Assembly: GCA_047495785.1 (NCBI GenBank)
Contig: JBLDXI010000017.1
Span: 1,922,001-1,986,000 of the forward strand
Reading direction: 5' to 3'
Origin: Lepidodermella squamata
Taxonomy: Eukaryota; Gastrotricha
DNA: 64,000 nucleotides
Below the pieces are notes generated by a model. The model was not told the DNA's origin and did not search any database. It worked only from the letters and a program-made list of their open reading frames with translations. Shown in pieces: positions 32,320 through 42,370 of this stretch (positions are counted from its first letter, which is position 1; every line of letters begins with the position of its first letter). The position numbers were made by a program, and so were the translations under genes.

Positions 32320-32567
32320 GTTGCTAAATTAATCAAACCTCCTGTGCAAAGTATACTGCTATAGACTCCCGAAAATCAATTTGGTCACTGCAAATGGCTT
32401 TATTATTAAATGACAACGAGGGATTAGTTTCAATCGTCATATCCTCCAGTTAATCGAAAAGTCACGGGCTGTTCCCAGAATAAAGCATTATCGCGAGGCC
32501 CTGATGGGCGTAAATAGAAACCAGGCACTATCATTATATTTGTTCAAACTTATAGTTCCAAGTACAC

Positions 32568-33599
32568 TTATTGGATCATTGTCGTTGCGGTTAAGCTAAT
32601 CTGTGTTCTAGATCTGTTCGCAGTAGAAAATCGTCGAGATGAGAAGCGTAGGATGGTCATAATCGTCGGATTTACAATGGTTCTCGCCGTAACCAACAGA
32701 CAACAGGGAAAGAATAAGCTTTCGTAGATATCATGGGCAATTTCTTGCTTAGAGAAAGTCACAAAAGCGGTCAGAATGTGAATTGGTAGCGTGCAGACGA
32801 CAAAGGCTAAATTGGTCGCTCCAGCCATAACAGCTAATTGTGTCTCCCTACGGCTGATGCAGCGGCGAATGCTTCTCCCGTATAAGCTACCACGCACCAG
32901 AGACGAATGGCTACGAACGTAAAACCAAATGGAGAAGTAGCTACAGCAGTTGAATATGAAGGGTAGCAAAAACGTTATGGCGAAATTTATCGCGTTAGCC
33001 GTATGGAAATTATTTCTTGGATATTTCAAATTGCAAGCGCTTAGTCGGTCTTGAGCCGCATAAATACAGAGTAGCAAACTTGCAGCTATGAAGTAAACAA
33101 AAGCCATGATCAGAGCCACAGTTTCTTCCGGTCTCTGTTTGCATCTCGAACTTGCTAGCTTTATTGACCTAGATCGAACCCGAGTTCTTCGCTCGAGGGC
33201 AATCATCGAAGTCGAAAGAGCTGTTAGAGCCATGAGAAGCACCCAGACGTAGGAGAAGAAAGCACAAGCTGATTCACTGAAAAACCAGTTCTCAAAATTG
33301 AGCAATACACCTGCAACAACCGTATGACTTGACAGGAAAATATTTGCTATGCAATTTAATCCAAGTAGAAACAGAAATCGTTTGCTGCTTTTCGAGTTGT
33401 AAAACAACACGTAGTTGAAAACGTTTGCTGAAAGGCTGAGGACGAAAAGAAGCACGGCGAATCCTAGTTCGATGAACGCATCTCTTAGCGGTGGCCCCGA
33501 TTTGAGCGGGTTACTTAAACTGGTCTCCAGCATCGTCTGTCCTTCGTTAGCAAACAAAGTGGACTGAACATACTTTTTCGTCGATCTACTTGTATCCAC
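32568..33599 (-). CDS. Lineage-specific GPCR family member (duplicate A)
   Basis: Single exon, 343 aa, seven hydrophobic segments. TM3 ends STSMIALERRTRV, TM6 has FVVCTLPIHIL, and TM7 has RTIVNPTIMTILR (NPxxY variant). It is a close tandem duplicate of the receptor at 34230: long stretches are nearly identical, including the last about 20 residues (SRTQISLTATTMI). The N-terminus is longer than the duplicate by about 22 residues because a homologous upstream ATG is not kept there. The homology to the duplicate continues into the 5' flank and into a truncated plus-strand gene, so the whole locus was copied. Confidence 0.78.
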   Translation of the reverse strand: MDTSRSTKKYVQSTLFANEGQTMLETSLSNPLKSGPPLRDAFIELGFAVLLFVLSLSANVFNYVLFYNSKSSKRFLFLLGLNCIANIFLSSHTVVAGVLLNFENWFFSESACAFFSYVWVLLMALTALSTSMIALERRTRVRSRSIKLASSRCKQRPEETVALIMAFVYFIAASLLLCIYAAQDRLSACNLKYPRNNFHTANAINFAITFLLPFIFNCCSYFSIWFYVRSHSSLVRGSLYGRSIRRCISRRETQLAVMAGATNLAFVVCTLPIHILTAFVTFSKQEIAHDIYESLFFPCCLLVTARTIVNPTIMTILRFSSRRFSTANRSRTQISLTATTMIQ

Positions 33600-34090
33600 T
33601 CCTCTGTGTAATACACGTCATCAATTGAATTACGCATGTAAATTTAGAATGCCGCGGAGGATAAATTTAGGAGCCTCAGCTGTCTGTGTTTATTTGAATC
33701 TGGACCATCTCCTGTCACAGTTATTTCGATCAGTTATTCAGTGAAACTATCTATTGCTGCATTTTGCCCAAGTTACGGGAATAAGGAATTGATGAACACA
33801 GCATCTTCGTGCAGTTAGCTTTTACCAGTAATTGCGTGGTTGCTGTGGGTCATGTCGTCCCATGTTATACCTATCATTCGATAACCCTCGATGCGTAACG
33901 GAATGAAAATGTTCAATATGTGCGACATCTCCCCCGGATGTTTCATTTATTGCGTGAGCGAAATTCGGTATCACCCAGGATTTGATGGCCATTTAATTAT
34001 TTAACGCAATTTACATCACGGTGGGGCTCACTGAATATTTGATGATGAAATCTCGATTTAAAAAACTCGGCATTCTAATTACCGTCGAAA
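33600..34090. other. Divergent spacer of duplication unit A
   Basis: Homologous by eye to 35196-35756 (for example GAATTACGC near both receptor starts and CTGAATATTTGATGAT before both plus-strand start codons). Likely a shared bidirectional promoter. No separate gene. Confidence 0.5.
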
Positions 34091-34261
34091 ATGCACCGAT
34101 CGGAAATAGTTTTCCTCCTGCTTCTGAACGCTATATCGTCATCACAATGTCTAATAGCAGCCAAGCGGGGTGCAGCTGCTGACACTGGTCACAATCATGA
34201 ACCAATTCGATGGAGCCCTTGGAGAAACATTATCGGATCATTGTCGTTGCGGTTAAGCTAA
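34091..34261 (+). pseudogene. Truncated copy of the WSPW-motif membrane protein gene
   Basis: From the ATG at 34091, 46 codons match the first part of the gene at 35757 (signal peptide plus HNHEPI.WSPW). Homology stops at about 34209, exactly where the 3' end of the receptor at 34230 (opposite strand) begins. The frame then runs ten codons through antisense receptor sequence to a stop at 34261. It could in principle make a 56-residue secreted peptide, but lacks the mucin-like and membrane parts. Confidence 0.7.
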
Positions 34262-35195
34262 TCTGCGTTCTAGATCTGTTCGCAGTAGAAAATCGTCGAG
34301 ATGAGACGCGTAAGATGGTCATAATCATCGGATTTATAATGGTTCTTGACGTAACCAACAAGCAACTTGGAAAGAGTAGCTTTTCGTAGGTATCATTTGC
34401 AGGTATCTCGTCAGAGAAAGCAACAAAAACAATTAGTATATGAATGGGAAGTGTGCAGACAGCAAAGGCGATACTAGTCGCTGCAGCCAAAATAGCCAAC
34501 TGAGTCTGCCTTCGTTGGATACTCCGGCCAACATTTCCGCCGTACAAGTTGCTGTTGACTGGATACGAATGCCTCCGAACGTGAAACCAAATAGAGGTGT
34601 ACATGTAGCAGTTGATGATGAATGGTAGGAGAAATGTTGTAACAAAATTTATCACATTTGCGATATGGAAATTATTTCTCGGATACGAACTGCAAGCTAC
34701 GCCACGCCACTCTTGAGCCGCATAAATAGAGAAAAGCCAAGCCGCAGAAATGATGTAAATAATAGCCATAACAATAAGAGTTGCCAAGTCTTCTGGTCTG
34801 CGATTCCATCTCCAACTGATTAGTTCCGGAGATCTAGACCGAACCCGAATTCTTCGCTCGAGGGCAATCAGCGAAGTAGAAAGAGCCGTTAGAGCCATGA
34901 GAAGCACCCAGACGTAGGAGAAGAAAGCACAAGCTGATTCACTTAAAGGCAAGTTCTCGCAATTTAGCAATACCCCTGCAACGACCGTATGGCTGGCCAG
35001 GAAGATATTTGTTAAACAATTGAAGCCAAGCAGAATCACCAATAGTTTACCGCTTTTCGAGTTGTAAAACAGTACGTAGTTGAAAATGTTTGCAGAAAGG
35101 CTGAGGACAAAAAACAGCATAGCAAATCCCAATTCGATGAAAGCATCTTTAGGTGCCTTCATTTCGAGAAGGTTGCTAAACGAAGTTTCCAGCAT
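34230..35195 (-). CDS. Lineage-specific GPCR family member (duplicate B)
   Basis: Single exon, 321 aa; the tandem duplicate of the receptor at 32568. TM3 ends STSLIALERRIRV, TM6 has FAVCTLPIHILI, TM7 has RTIINPMIMTILR. The C-terminal segment SRTQISLTATTMI is identical to duplicate A, suggesting recent copying or gene conversion of the 3' end. Its 3' side abuts the truncated plus-strand gene, so the two overlap on opposite strands by about 30 bp. Confidence 0.78.
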   Translation of the reverse strand: MLETSFSNLLEMKAPKDAFIELGFAMLFFVLSLSANIFNYVLFYNSKSGKLLVILLGFNCLTNIFLASHTVVAGVLLNCENLPLSESACAFFSYVWVLLMALTALSTSLIALERRIRVRSRSPELISWRWNRRPEDLATLIVMAIIYIISAAWLFSIYAAQEWRGVACSSYPRNNFHIANVINFVTTFLLPFIINCYMYTSIWFHVRRHSYPVNSNLYGGNVGRSIQRRQTQLAILAAATSIAFAVCTLPIHILIVFVAFSDEIPANDTYEKLLFPSCLLVTSRTIINPMIMTILRVSSRRFSTANRSRTQISLTATTMIR

Positions 35196-35756
35196 CGCCA
35201 GGCATTTACTAGCAAATTTATGGTGGACTGAAAATATTTATTCCGGTCGACAATCCTACCCCTCCAGTTTAACCTAATGTCCTTCAGACCTTAATCGAAT
35301 TACGCTAGTAATTTTAAAATCCTGCAGTGGCGTCACCTCTCTGGCTGTCTCTTTTTAGTTGAATCTGTCAAAATTACTTTCTTTACTTTATAAGCAAACT
35401 ACGGCTCCGTTTTGAGTTTTAGGTTAATGGCGACAAGGCGCCTGACATACAGGATGATGAAATCAGCAAGTCCGTGGAATTAGAATGTACCAGGAAGTTC
35501 ATACTTGCCGAGGACCCCTTGTCCATCCGCGCGTTACTGATCAGTTTGATGCATAACCTTTTCTATTCGAAACTTAATGGAAATGCGTACAGCCGTGCGA
35601 CTTTTCGCCCGCTGATTGCGAGAGCGAAACTCGATATCACCCGGGAGTTGATGGCGGTTAAATGCACTGCGTACCTCCCGATACGTTCACTGAATATTTG
35701 ATGATAAACTGCGGATTAAAAAATCCTAACTGTCAAAATGCTATTGATAATTGACA
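35196..35756. other. Divergent spacer of duplication unit B
   Basis: Homologous to 33600-34090. Lies between the starts of a minus-strand receptor and the plus-strand WSPW gene. An open frame at 35474-35701 here has no counterpart in unit A and was not accepted. Confidence 0.45.
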
Positions 35757-36653
35757 ATGCACCAATCAAGAATGTTGTTCCTATATATTCTGAGCGCTAT
35801 ATCGTCATCACAGTCTCTAATAGTAGCCAAGCGGGGTACTGCTGACACTGATCATAATCATGAACCAATTCAATGGAGCCCTTGGACAAAAATGCAGCAT
35901 GCTGTACCATCTAGTAATAACAAATGGCCCAACAACTGGGAGATCACTGATTTCGAAAAGGGAAGGCACGTTGAAGTACCAGTATCCTGGGGTAGTTGGT
36001 CGAATTGGGACGGGCGAAAAGCGGCCCTTGATATCACCTGGCACAACAGTTGGGCTCCTTGGAATGCACCAGTTATATTCCCAACTGCGACTACCGCGAC
36101 GCTAAAATTGCAATCGACTACAACAACCACGGATCGATTGGAAAAATTAACCACAACTTTGACGATGAAGTCAACGGATGGTAAAAACACCAGCTCGATT
36201 CAAGCTAGGAAAATCAAGTTTTCTACATCTACTATCCAAAGTTCAGAGTATTTCACAAGTTCCGCTAGATTTAATGACATTCCATTAGCGTTCACTGAAG
36301 ATTCAAACAAGAGTTTCGTTGAAACTTTGGCATACTTTTCAAGTTTTCGCGCGGCTGATGTGAATTTGGCGCCTCAGTCTGAGAAAATCGTAGCGCCAAT
36401 ATTCGCCTACTTGATAATTGGAGTTGTTGCTGGATTGCCCTCTATAATTCACTCTGAAAACAAGAAGATGTTCTGTGCGTGGATCGCATTTTGGCCTTTC
36501 CTTGCCGTTTGCTGGCTCCTCACTTTCTTCGGTCTGGCCAAGTGGTGCATGACAGAAAGTGCCTCGAAAGGATACCACGCAGACTCCAGGTGTGACTGCT
36601 GGTTTTACAAAACATTTTGCTGCCATGAATCTGGTGAAATTGTGCCTTTGTAA
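35757..36653 (+). CDS. Signal-peptide protein with Trp-rich motifs, Ser/Thr linker and C-terminal membrane segments
   Basis: Single exon, 298 aa. Start ATG at 35757 gives a signal peptide (LFLYILSAISSSQ). Then three Trp-rich strings, IQWSPW, SWGSWSNW and HNSWAPWN, about 40 residues apart, recall the WxxW C-mannosylation motif of thrombospondin repeats, but the Cys framework of TSP1 is missing. A Thr/Ser-rich stretch (about 105-200) follows, probably O-glycosylated. Two hydrophobic segments at about 215-235 and 240-262 and a Cys-rich end (CDCWFYKTFCC) close the protein. I do not recognise the family. A truncated copy exists at 34091, which helps to fix the start. Confidence 0.65.
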   Translation: MHQSRMLFLYILSAISSSQSLIVAKRGTADTDHNHEPIQWSPWTKMQHAVPSSNNKWPNNWEITDFEKGRHVEVPVSWGSWSNWDGRKAALDITWHNSWAPWNAPVIFPTATTATLKLQSTTTTTDRLEKLTTTLTMKSTDGKNTSSIQARKIKFSTSTIQSSEYFTSSARFNDIPLAFTEDSNKSFVETLAYFSSFRAADVNLAPQSEKIVAPIFAYLIIGVVAGLPSIIHSENKKMFCAWIAFWPFLAVCWLLTFFGLAKWCMTESASKGYHADSRCDCWFYKTFCCHESGEIVPL

Positions 36654-36834
36654 ATAATTAAAAATCCCGGATGAGTAAAACCATATCTATTTCATTGACT
36701 ACAACGCCAAGGCATGCTTTTTCAATATTCCTCACCGTAGAATGATATTTACATCAGCACTAATATCAATAGGAAAACCGGTTAACATAGCATGTTTTTT
36801 CATCTTTTTTGGTATCATCACATCTGCCCCATTT

Positions 36835-38029
36835 TCAAGCCTTGGAGAAAACGCTTGGCGAACGAGAGCCATTATGATCGACTTGAGGACTATTAAGCGC
36901 CAGCAAAGTGTGTTTCGTATCCGTTGAGCTAAACTGGCTTGACTTTCGCTTATCTGCAGCAGCAGCCTTGTTGTTGCTATCCGATCGAACAAACGCCATG
37001 ACTATTGGGCTGAGAATCGTGCGAATGGTGATCAGGAGGCTACAAGCGAAGTAGAGTAGACTCTGCGAAGTTCGCTCATTGTATCGGTCGTAGGCGACCA
37101 CATAGAAAGTGACGACATGCAGAGGCAGCGTGCACGTAACAAACAAAGCGTGAGTCAGCCCGGCGACGAAAGCGAGGTTGATCTCACGGCGCTTCTTCTG
37201 ACGCGTGATCGATTTATCCAGAGTGCTCTGCTTCGACCCTCGACGAACAAAGAAAAAAATTACACTAAATAAAGACATGATATTAGAGCATTAAGGAGGG
37301 GGATTTGAGTTGAACTCACAAATAGTTGTAAATGTTCAACAGCACTGGAACAAGAAAGGTGATAAGGAAATAAACAATATCGGCCAAATATCGCAAGGTA
37401 GTTCGAGTGAAGATGGTGCAAACTTGGAAGGTTTCTGATCCAATCACTATGTCCAAAACCTTGGCGACTTTCAGAAAGTAGAACGGGTAGACCCATAGTG
37501 AAATGTTGACGATAGTTAGAATTACAGTTAGAATTACAATCCGTTTGATTCGAGATTCGTTCGGGTTTTTGGTGTTCCAATCGCAAACGCAGACCTTACG
37601 TTCGTATGAGATCATAGTCATAGTCCACATCGACATAGTCATGAGAGCCATCCATGAATTGAAGGTTGACTGGCAGCCGACTTCGCCAAGAGGCCAGTTC
37701 GGGAAAATTCGCGTAACGGCAGTCACAACGCCATGCATCGCGATCGCAATGTTGGAAATGCTGTAGATGGCGAGCAAAAACATAAACTCAGCCTTGACCT
37801 TGCGCCCGCGGAACGAAATGTAGTTGGCTATGTTGGCAGGTATCGAACAAAGTAGGAGCACAACTGTAATAATAGCCTCAGTGATAGCGCAGTATTGGGG
37901 TCGCTCATATTGCTGATGATACAAGAAGACGCATTTGACCGGAGATGAGCTACCATTGAAGCAGTACCAAGACTTGTTCTCCGCATTTGGTACCCCGAAG
38001 AAATCAAAGCATTTTGCAACAGATTCCAT
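36835..38029 (-). CDS. Lineage-specific GPCR family member
   Basis: Exons 38029-37320 and 37264-36835 (intron 55 bp, phase 2, immediately after NY in TM5's end); 379 aa. Start chosen at the ATG before ESVAKCFDFFG, matching relatives (MECISFLG). N-terminus has NKSWYCF and CVFLYHQQYERP. TM3 ends MTMISYERKVCV, TM6 has FVTCTLPLHVV, TM7 has RTILSPIVMAFVR. The seven segments and the disulfide Cys before TM3 (EVGCQ) support a GPCR. The phase-2 intron at the same place in four relatives shows common descent. Confidence 0.8.
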
Positions 38030-38907
38030 GGCTTGGGTTTGTTTATAAAGCTCTAACAAGAATACAAGAATATTAAGTAGGAGGATCTATATCAGTTGCG
38101 GTGAAACAGGGTTAAACTCATTTTCAAGGACGGGAGTAATCAAAATTGCGGCATCTATCCTTCCTGAGCGCCTCAAGTTATTGATTGGCAAGGCTCCTAT
38201 GAATAAGCGAAGACAGCAGTCGATTGCTATGTTTCATGAATGAATACATTCTTGCTTGCATCACTGTGAAAACCTGCAATGTAACCCTCTTCTTATTTTG
38301 AAGAAACGTGGTGATATCAAATGCAAACAAAATATTTTTATTTTGAACTCCAAACGTCAGTGAAATATTACTAATATTTTTCTAGTTGTAGTAATCCCTT
38401 TCAAGTAATCATTCGCGTTGTGTATTGTATTATTTTTAATGGATTTTTGTGCGTCTCATTTCTAGTTCAACGCTGATGATGCGCTACCGGGTATACTCAA
38501 TTACATAAGACTTGTGACAAATCCCTTTTTGCCACCGGCGACTATTTTAGTAGGCAGAATGTTCGGTGTAAAAAGAAAATCGAATTTAACATCATTTCTT
38601 GACACATACTGATTCCCAGTATAGCGTTTAGTGATCGATCAACACGGAGCAATAAGAAGCTGCAAAAGAGCCTAGTTAGCTGAGACATCAGCACGACGTA
38701 AATAAACTTGATCCTAATATAATCCCCCGACCAAGCCCGGAATTACGCTGAAAAAAATGTTTCCAGAATGATCTATTCAGCATAATCCTTCAGATCCTTG
38801 AAAAGTACCGGTGCAAAATTGATGAATCATTAACTTTCAGTAAGCTTTATTGAATCAAGTTTCCGAAAGAATACGATCACGAAACAAAATGGGGTTTTGG
38901 TCATTTT
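38030..38907. other. Intergenic, no gene recognised
   Basis: About 880 bp between two receptors. No feature could be supported. Confidence 0.4.
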
Positions 38908-40652
38908 TCAGAGGAAAACCGGCTCTGATGTCTCAACAACTACGACGGCCTGTGAGGGAGTTTCTTGATTGGTAAGAAGCGTTGTCCTGCTGGTGGCGTT
39001 CTCCGGAGAGCAGCTCGAATGAGTGCTGATGTTATCGCCAGCATTGTTCTTGTTGTTGTTATTATTTGGCAAGAGAAACGAAGAAAAGCCCCTTTTGTTA
39101 TTGAAAGTTGTGACGTTAGTTGTACTAGCAACGCTTGGATTAGCCTCTGATGATCCCGAAGAAGTTCGGCTGCAGGTCATCATGCCCGGGCCGAAGATCG
39201 TACGCATGAAAACGAGAAATGTACCGAAAAAGTACAGATTACCCTGCGAAATGTGATCTCCATAGCGATCAAAAGTTGCGATGAAGAACATGATGACGTG
39301 TAGGGGCAAAGTGCATACAACGAATACGATATTAGCGATGAACGCTACTGTGGCCAAACTGACCTCGCGTCTTCGGGCTATTCTCGCCAGCCGTTCGTTC
39401 ATCAGTGTATTTCCGGAAGGACGAGCGCGGCGCACGTAAAGCCATATCGAGAAGTAGTTGAAGATGTTTACAATCAACGGTACTAAGAAGGTGATTAAGA
39501 AGTACACCACGTCTGCTAGATATCGATGCGTTGTTTTCACGAAAATCGAACAAATCGCAACGGGTTCAGTTCCGTTTTTCACGCCGTCAATGTATACAGA
39601 AGCGACGCGAGCCACCCTCCGTACCATGAAGGGGTACGTCCATAAGCCGAGATTGACGAGTGCGAGTCCTGTTACGATCAGGATCATTCTTACAAGTCGC
39701 CGGCGGGATGATGAGAAAGTTTGGGTTGAACACACGCAGGCTCGCCGTTCGTAGCTGATTATTGTCATTGTCCAGCAACTCATGGTCATCAATACCATCC
39801 ATCTAAAACATAGTCAAAACAAGAGTTAGAGATAGATCTTCCTTCAGATAATTCAAACAAAGAATCTAGATTGATTAATTCACTTGATTTTTCTCGTTTC
39901 CTTTCCTATCCTTTCCTTTCATCTACTCCACCCTTTTCAGTGTTGCCAATCCCACCAGCTGTGATTGAGGTTATATCCAAAAAACTTCGCTAAGACGCCC
40001 AGAGCATTACATCTCATGATAAAATGAAAGCAGAAACCGTGGTTAGGTTATACAGTTAAAAGTTGATAAATTTAGGGATTAGTTTTTTGATCAATTTTTC
40101 TCGGACAGTTTGCGGGCCGAAGTCAGATTTGATCCTGTAGCTTTCTCAAATCTCCCATTTAAGGATATTAATATTCAAGGATACTAGCGACTACTTACAT
40201 TTCAAAAACAGCGGCACATCCCTGTTCACCAAAGAGCCAGTCATCATTCAGCCTATAAAAATTAAGGATTGAAGAAATTATCAACATTGAAAATTTGGCA
40301 TTTACTTGGCAAGATTGACGAATGCTCCGTGCAAAGCCATCGCTACATTACACCCGTTATAAACGCCGAGTAAGAACAGAAATTCTGGCTGAACATGCCG
40401 GCGTTTGTAGTAGTTGATAAAGTTCGTGATATTAAACGCAATTGAGCAGAAAAAAATCGCCCAGTTTAGCGCGACCTCGAGACATGCGCACAAGATCGAT
40501 CGATTGAACTGCTGGTAGTATAGAAAGAAGCATTCCTGATCAGGCCAAGCTGGGGATACGTTGTGGAACAGGTTGTCCAAGTACGAGCCTTTCAAGCAGA
40601 CCCAAGATTTGTTAACAGCTGAAGGATGGCCCAGAAAGCTGATGCACTCCAT
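38908..40652 (-). CDS. Lineage-specific GPCR family member, three exons
   Basis: Exons 40652-40306, 40252-40199 and 39802-38908 (introns 53 and 396 bp, both phase 2); 431 aa. The 54-nt middle exon (LNDDWLFGEQGC) carries the conserved Cys before TM3. N-terminus has NKSWVCL and QECFFLYYQQFNRS. TM3 ends MTIISYERRACVC, TM6 has FVVCTLPLHVI, TM7 has RTIFGPGMMT (NPxxY lost). The C-terminal tail is long with Asn and Ser runs. The TM5 intron seen in other members is absent here, while two introns around the middle exon are present. Confidence 0.78.
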
Positions 40653-41125
40653 TGAAACAAAGCTGTCTTTATTCTATATATGAAGCAGTGCTAATGAATT
40701 TAATAAAAAATTCAAGTTCGCGTATCGCAGACTGGGCTAAAAAATTGCGTGAACGTCCCTCGAGGGAAATGCCACGAAGTGCGTATTTATAAATGACTAC
40801 GCTAATAAAGCCTGGTTATAAAAAATGAATACAATAGTATAATTTATTTACAACCGGCAATCGATTGTTATTGCCTAAAATGAAACTGATTTTAAAAGAC
40901 ATTTCTTGCTAATTAATTCTTAAGAAAATAGAGATATTTTTCTTAATACTGCGGGGTCATCTTAAGAAAAAAATTGATTTTCATGATGATGAAGTTTGCT
41001 TACAGCAAAATAACTTCTCTGTATCTTCTAATCTGGGAGGATCAAGTTAGCGTCGAAAATACATTTTTACTGCCAAGTCACTCATAATTTTATTTCCGTA
41101 AACCATACAGGAAATTAGTTTTTCT
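40653..41125. other. Intergenic, no gene recognised
   Basis: AT-rich spacer of about 470 bp between two related receptors; nothing supported. Confidence 0.4.
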
Positions 41126-42370
41126 TCATTTTTGCTGCGATTGATCGATGTAAACTGCTGAAGTGGTTACTAATTGTTTTTTGTTTTTGCTACTACGAAT
41201 TAGACTAGGTGGCGTTGAGTTAGTAAGCTCCAGCGATTGATCCTGCTTAACCAGCCTAGCGAGCAGACTTTTCGGAGACAAATTTCGCTGTTTATCGTCG
41301 ACTGACGTCTTCAGTTTCGCAGTAGGATCGTTTGTTGTCTGGCTGCCTCGGTTCGAAGTCATCAAAAAAGGTCCGGCTATCGTGCGAATGTATAGAAGAA
41401 ATGTCCCTGCCACGTACAGTGAATTCGTCGAGATTTGGCCGTTGTACCGATCTGAAGTTGCGATGAAAAACATGACAACATGTAAGGGTAGGGTGCATAC
41501 AGCGAAAAGTAGGTTCGAACTAGCCGCGACAACCGCTAATCGCACTTCTCGCCTTTTCGCCACCTGGATAGAACGGCTCGACCCGGCGATAATGAAAGCC
41601 ACTCGACGTACGTGAAGCCAAATTTTCGCATAATTTGCGGCGTCGATGATTAGCGGAATTAAGAATGTTATTAAGAAATACACAACATCAGCCAAATATC
41701 GGAGATGGGTTTTTACGAAAACCGAACAAATTTTCACCGGATCTAGGCCATCTTTCACGCCGTGAACATAGACTGATGTCGTCCTAGCGACTTGTCGAAT
41801 AGCGAATGGGTACGTCCACATTCCTATATTGAGAAGGCCGCATAGGACTAGAACAACGATCACAATAGCGACGCGGCGTTTCGAAGTCGCGTCTGAGCAA
41901 ATGCAGGCCCGCCTTTCGAAACTGATGAGGGTCATGGTCCAGCTACTCAGCGTCATAAGAATCATGAAGCTCGCATGGATAGTTGCACAACCCCAATCGC
42001 CGAACATCCAATCGTCATTCAATTTGGCTAAGCTAGAAATTGCGCCGTGGAGGGTGATAAGGATATTGCAGCAGTTGTATACACCGATGAGGATCAGTAA
42101 CTCAGGGCGGACGTAACGTTTTTCGCGATATGTGTTGAAAACCATTCGGTTGCATAACAGCGACACGAGAAATATCAACCAGGTTAAAAAGACTTCAATG
42201 CAATTTCCAACTATCGAATTGCTGAGATTCTGGTAGTACAGGAAGAAGCACTCTTGATCAGACCAACGAGGCGATGCGTTTTGGAACATATTCTCGAGAA
42301 AATTCGCCGATAGACAAATCCATGATTTGTTGACGGCTGAAGGTGTTGCGAATAACCAGATTTTATCCAT
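41126..42370 (-). CDS. Lineage-specific GPCR family member, intronless
   Basis: Single exon of 414 aa, start at the ATG before DKIWLFATPSAVNKSW, aligned with MECISFLGHPSAVNKSW of the neighbour at 38908; an upstream ATG in frame at 42412 would add 14 residues. N-terminus has QECFFLYYQNLSNS. TM3 ends MTLISFERRACIC, TM6 has FAVCTLPLHVV, TM7 has RTIAGPFLMTSN. The region that is split by two introns in the neighbour (KLNDDWMFGDWGC) is continuous here, so introns were lost or the gene arose by retroposition. Tail rich in Ser/Lys. Confidence 0.8.
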   Translation of the reverse strand: MDKIWLFATPSAVNKSWICLSANFLENMFQNASPRWSDQECFFLYYQNLSNSIVGNCIEVFLTWLIFLVSLLCNRMVFNTYREKRYVRPELLILIGVYNCCNILITLHGAISSLAKLNDDWMFGDWGCATIHASFMILMTLSSWTMTLISFERRACICSDATSKRRVAIVIVVLVLCGLLNIGMWTYPFAIRQVARTTSVYVHGVKDGLDPVKICSVFVKTHLRYLADVVYFLITFLIPLIIDAANYAKIWLHVRRVAFIIAGSSRSIQVAKRREVRLAVVAASSNLLFAVCTLPLHVVMFFIATSDRYNGQISTNSLYVAGTFLLYIRTIAGPFLMTSNRGSQTTNDPTAKLKTSVDDKQRNLSPKSLLARLVKQDQSLELTNSTPPSLIRSSKNKKQLVTTSAVYIDQSQQK

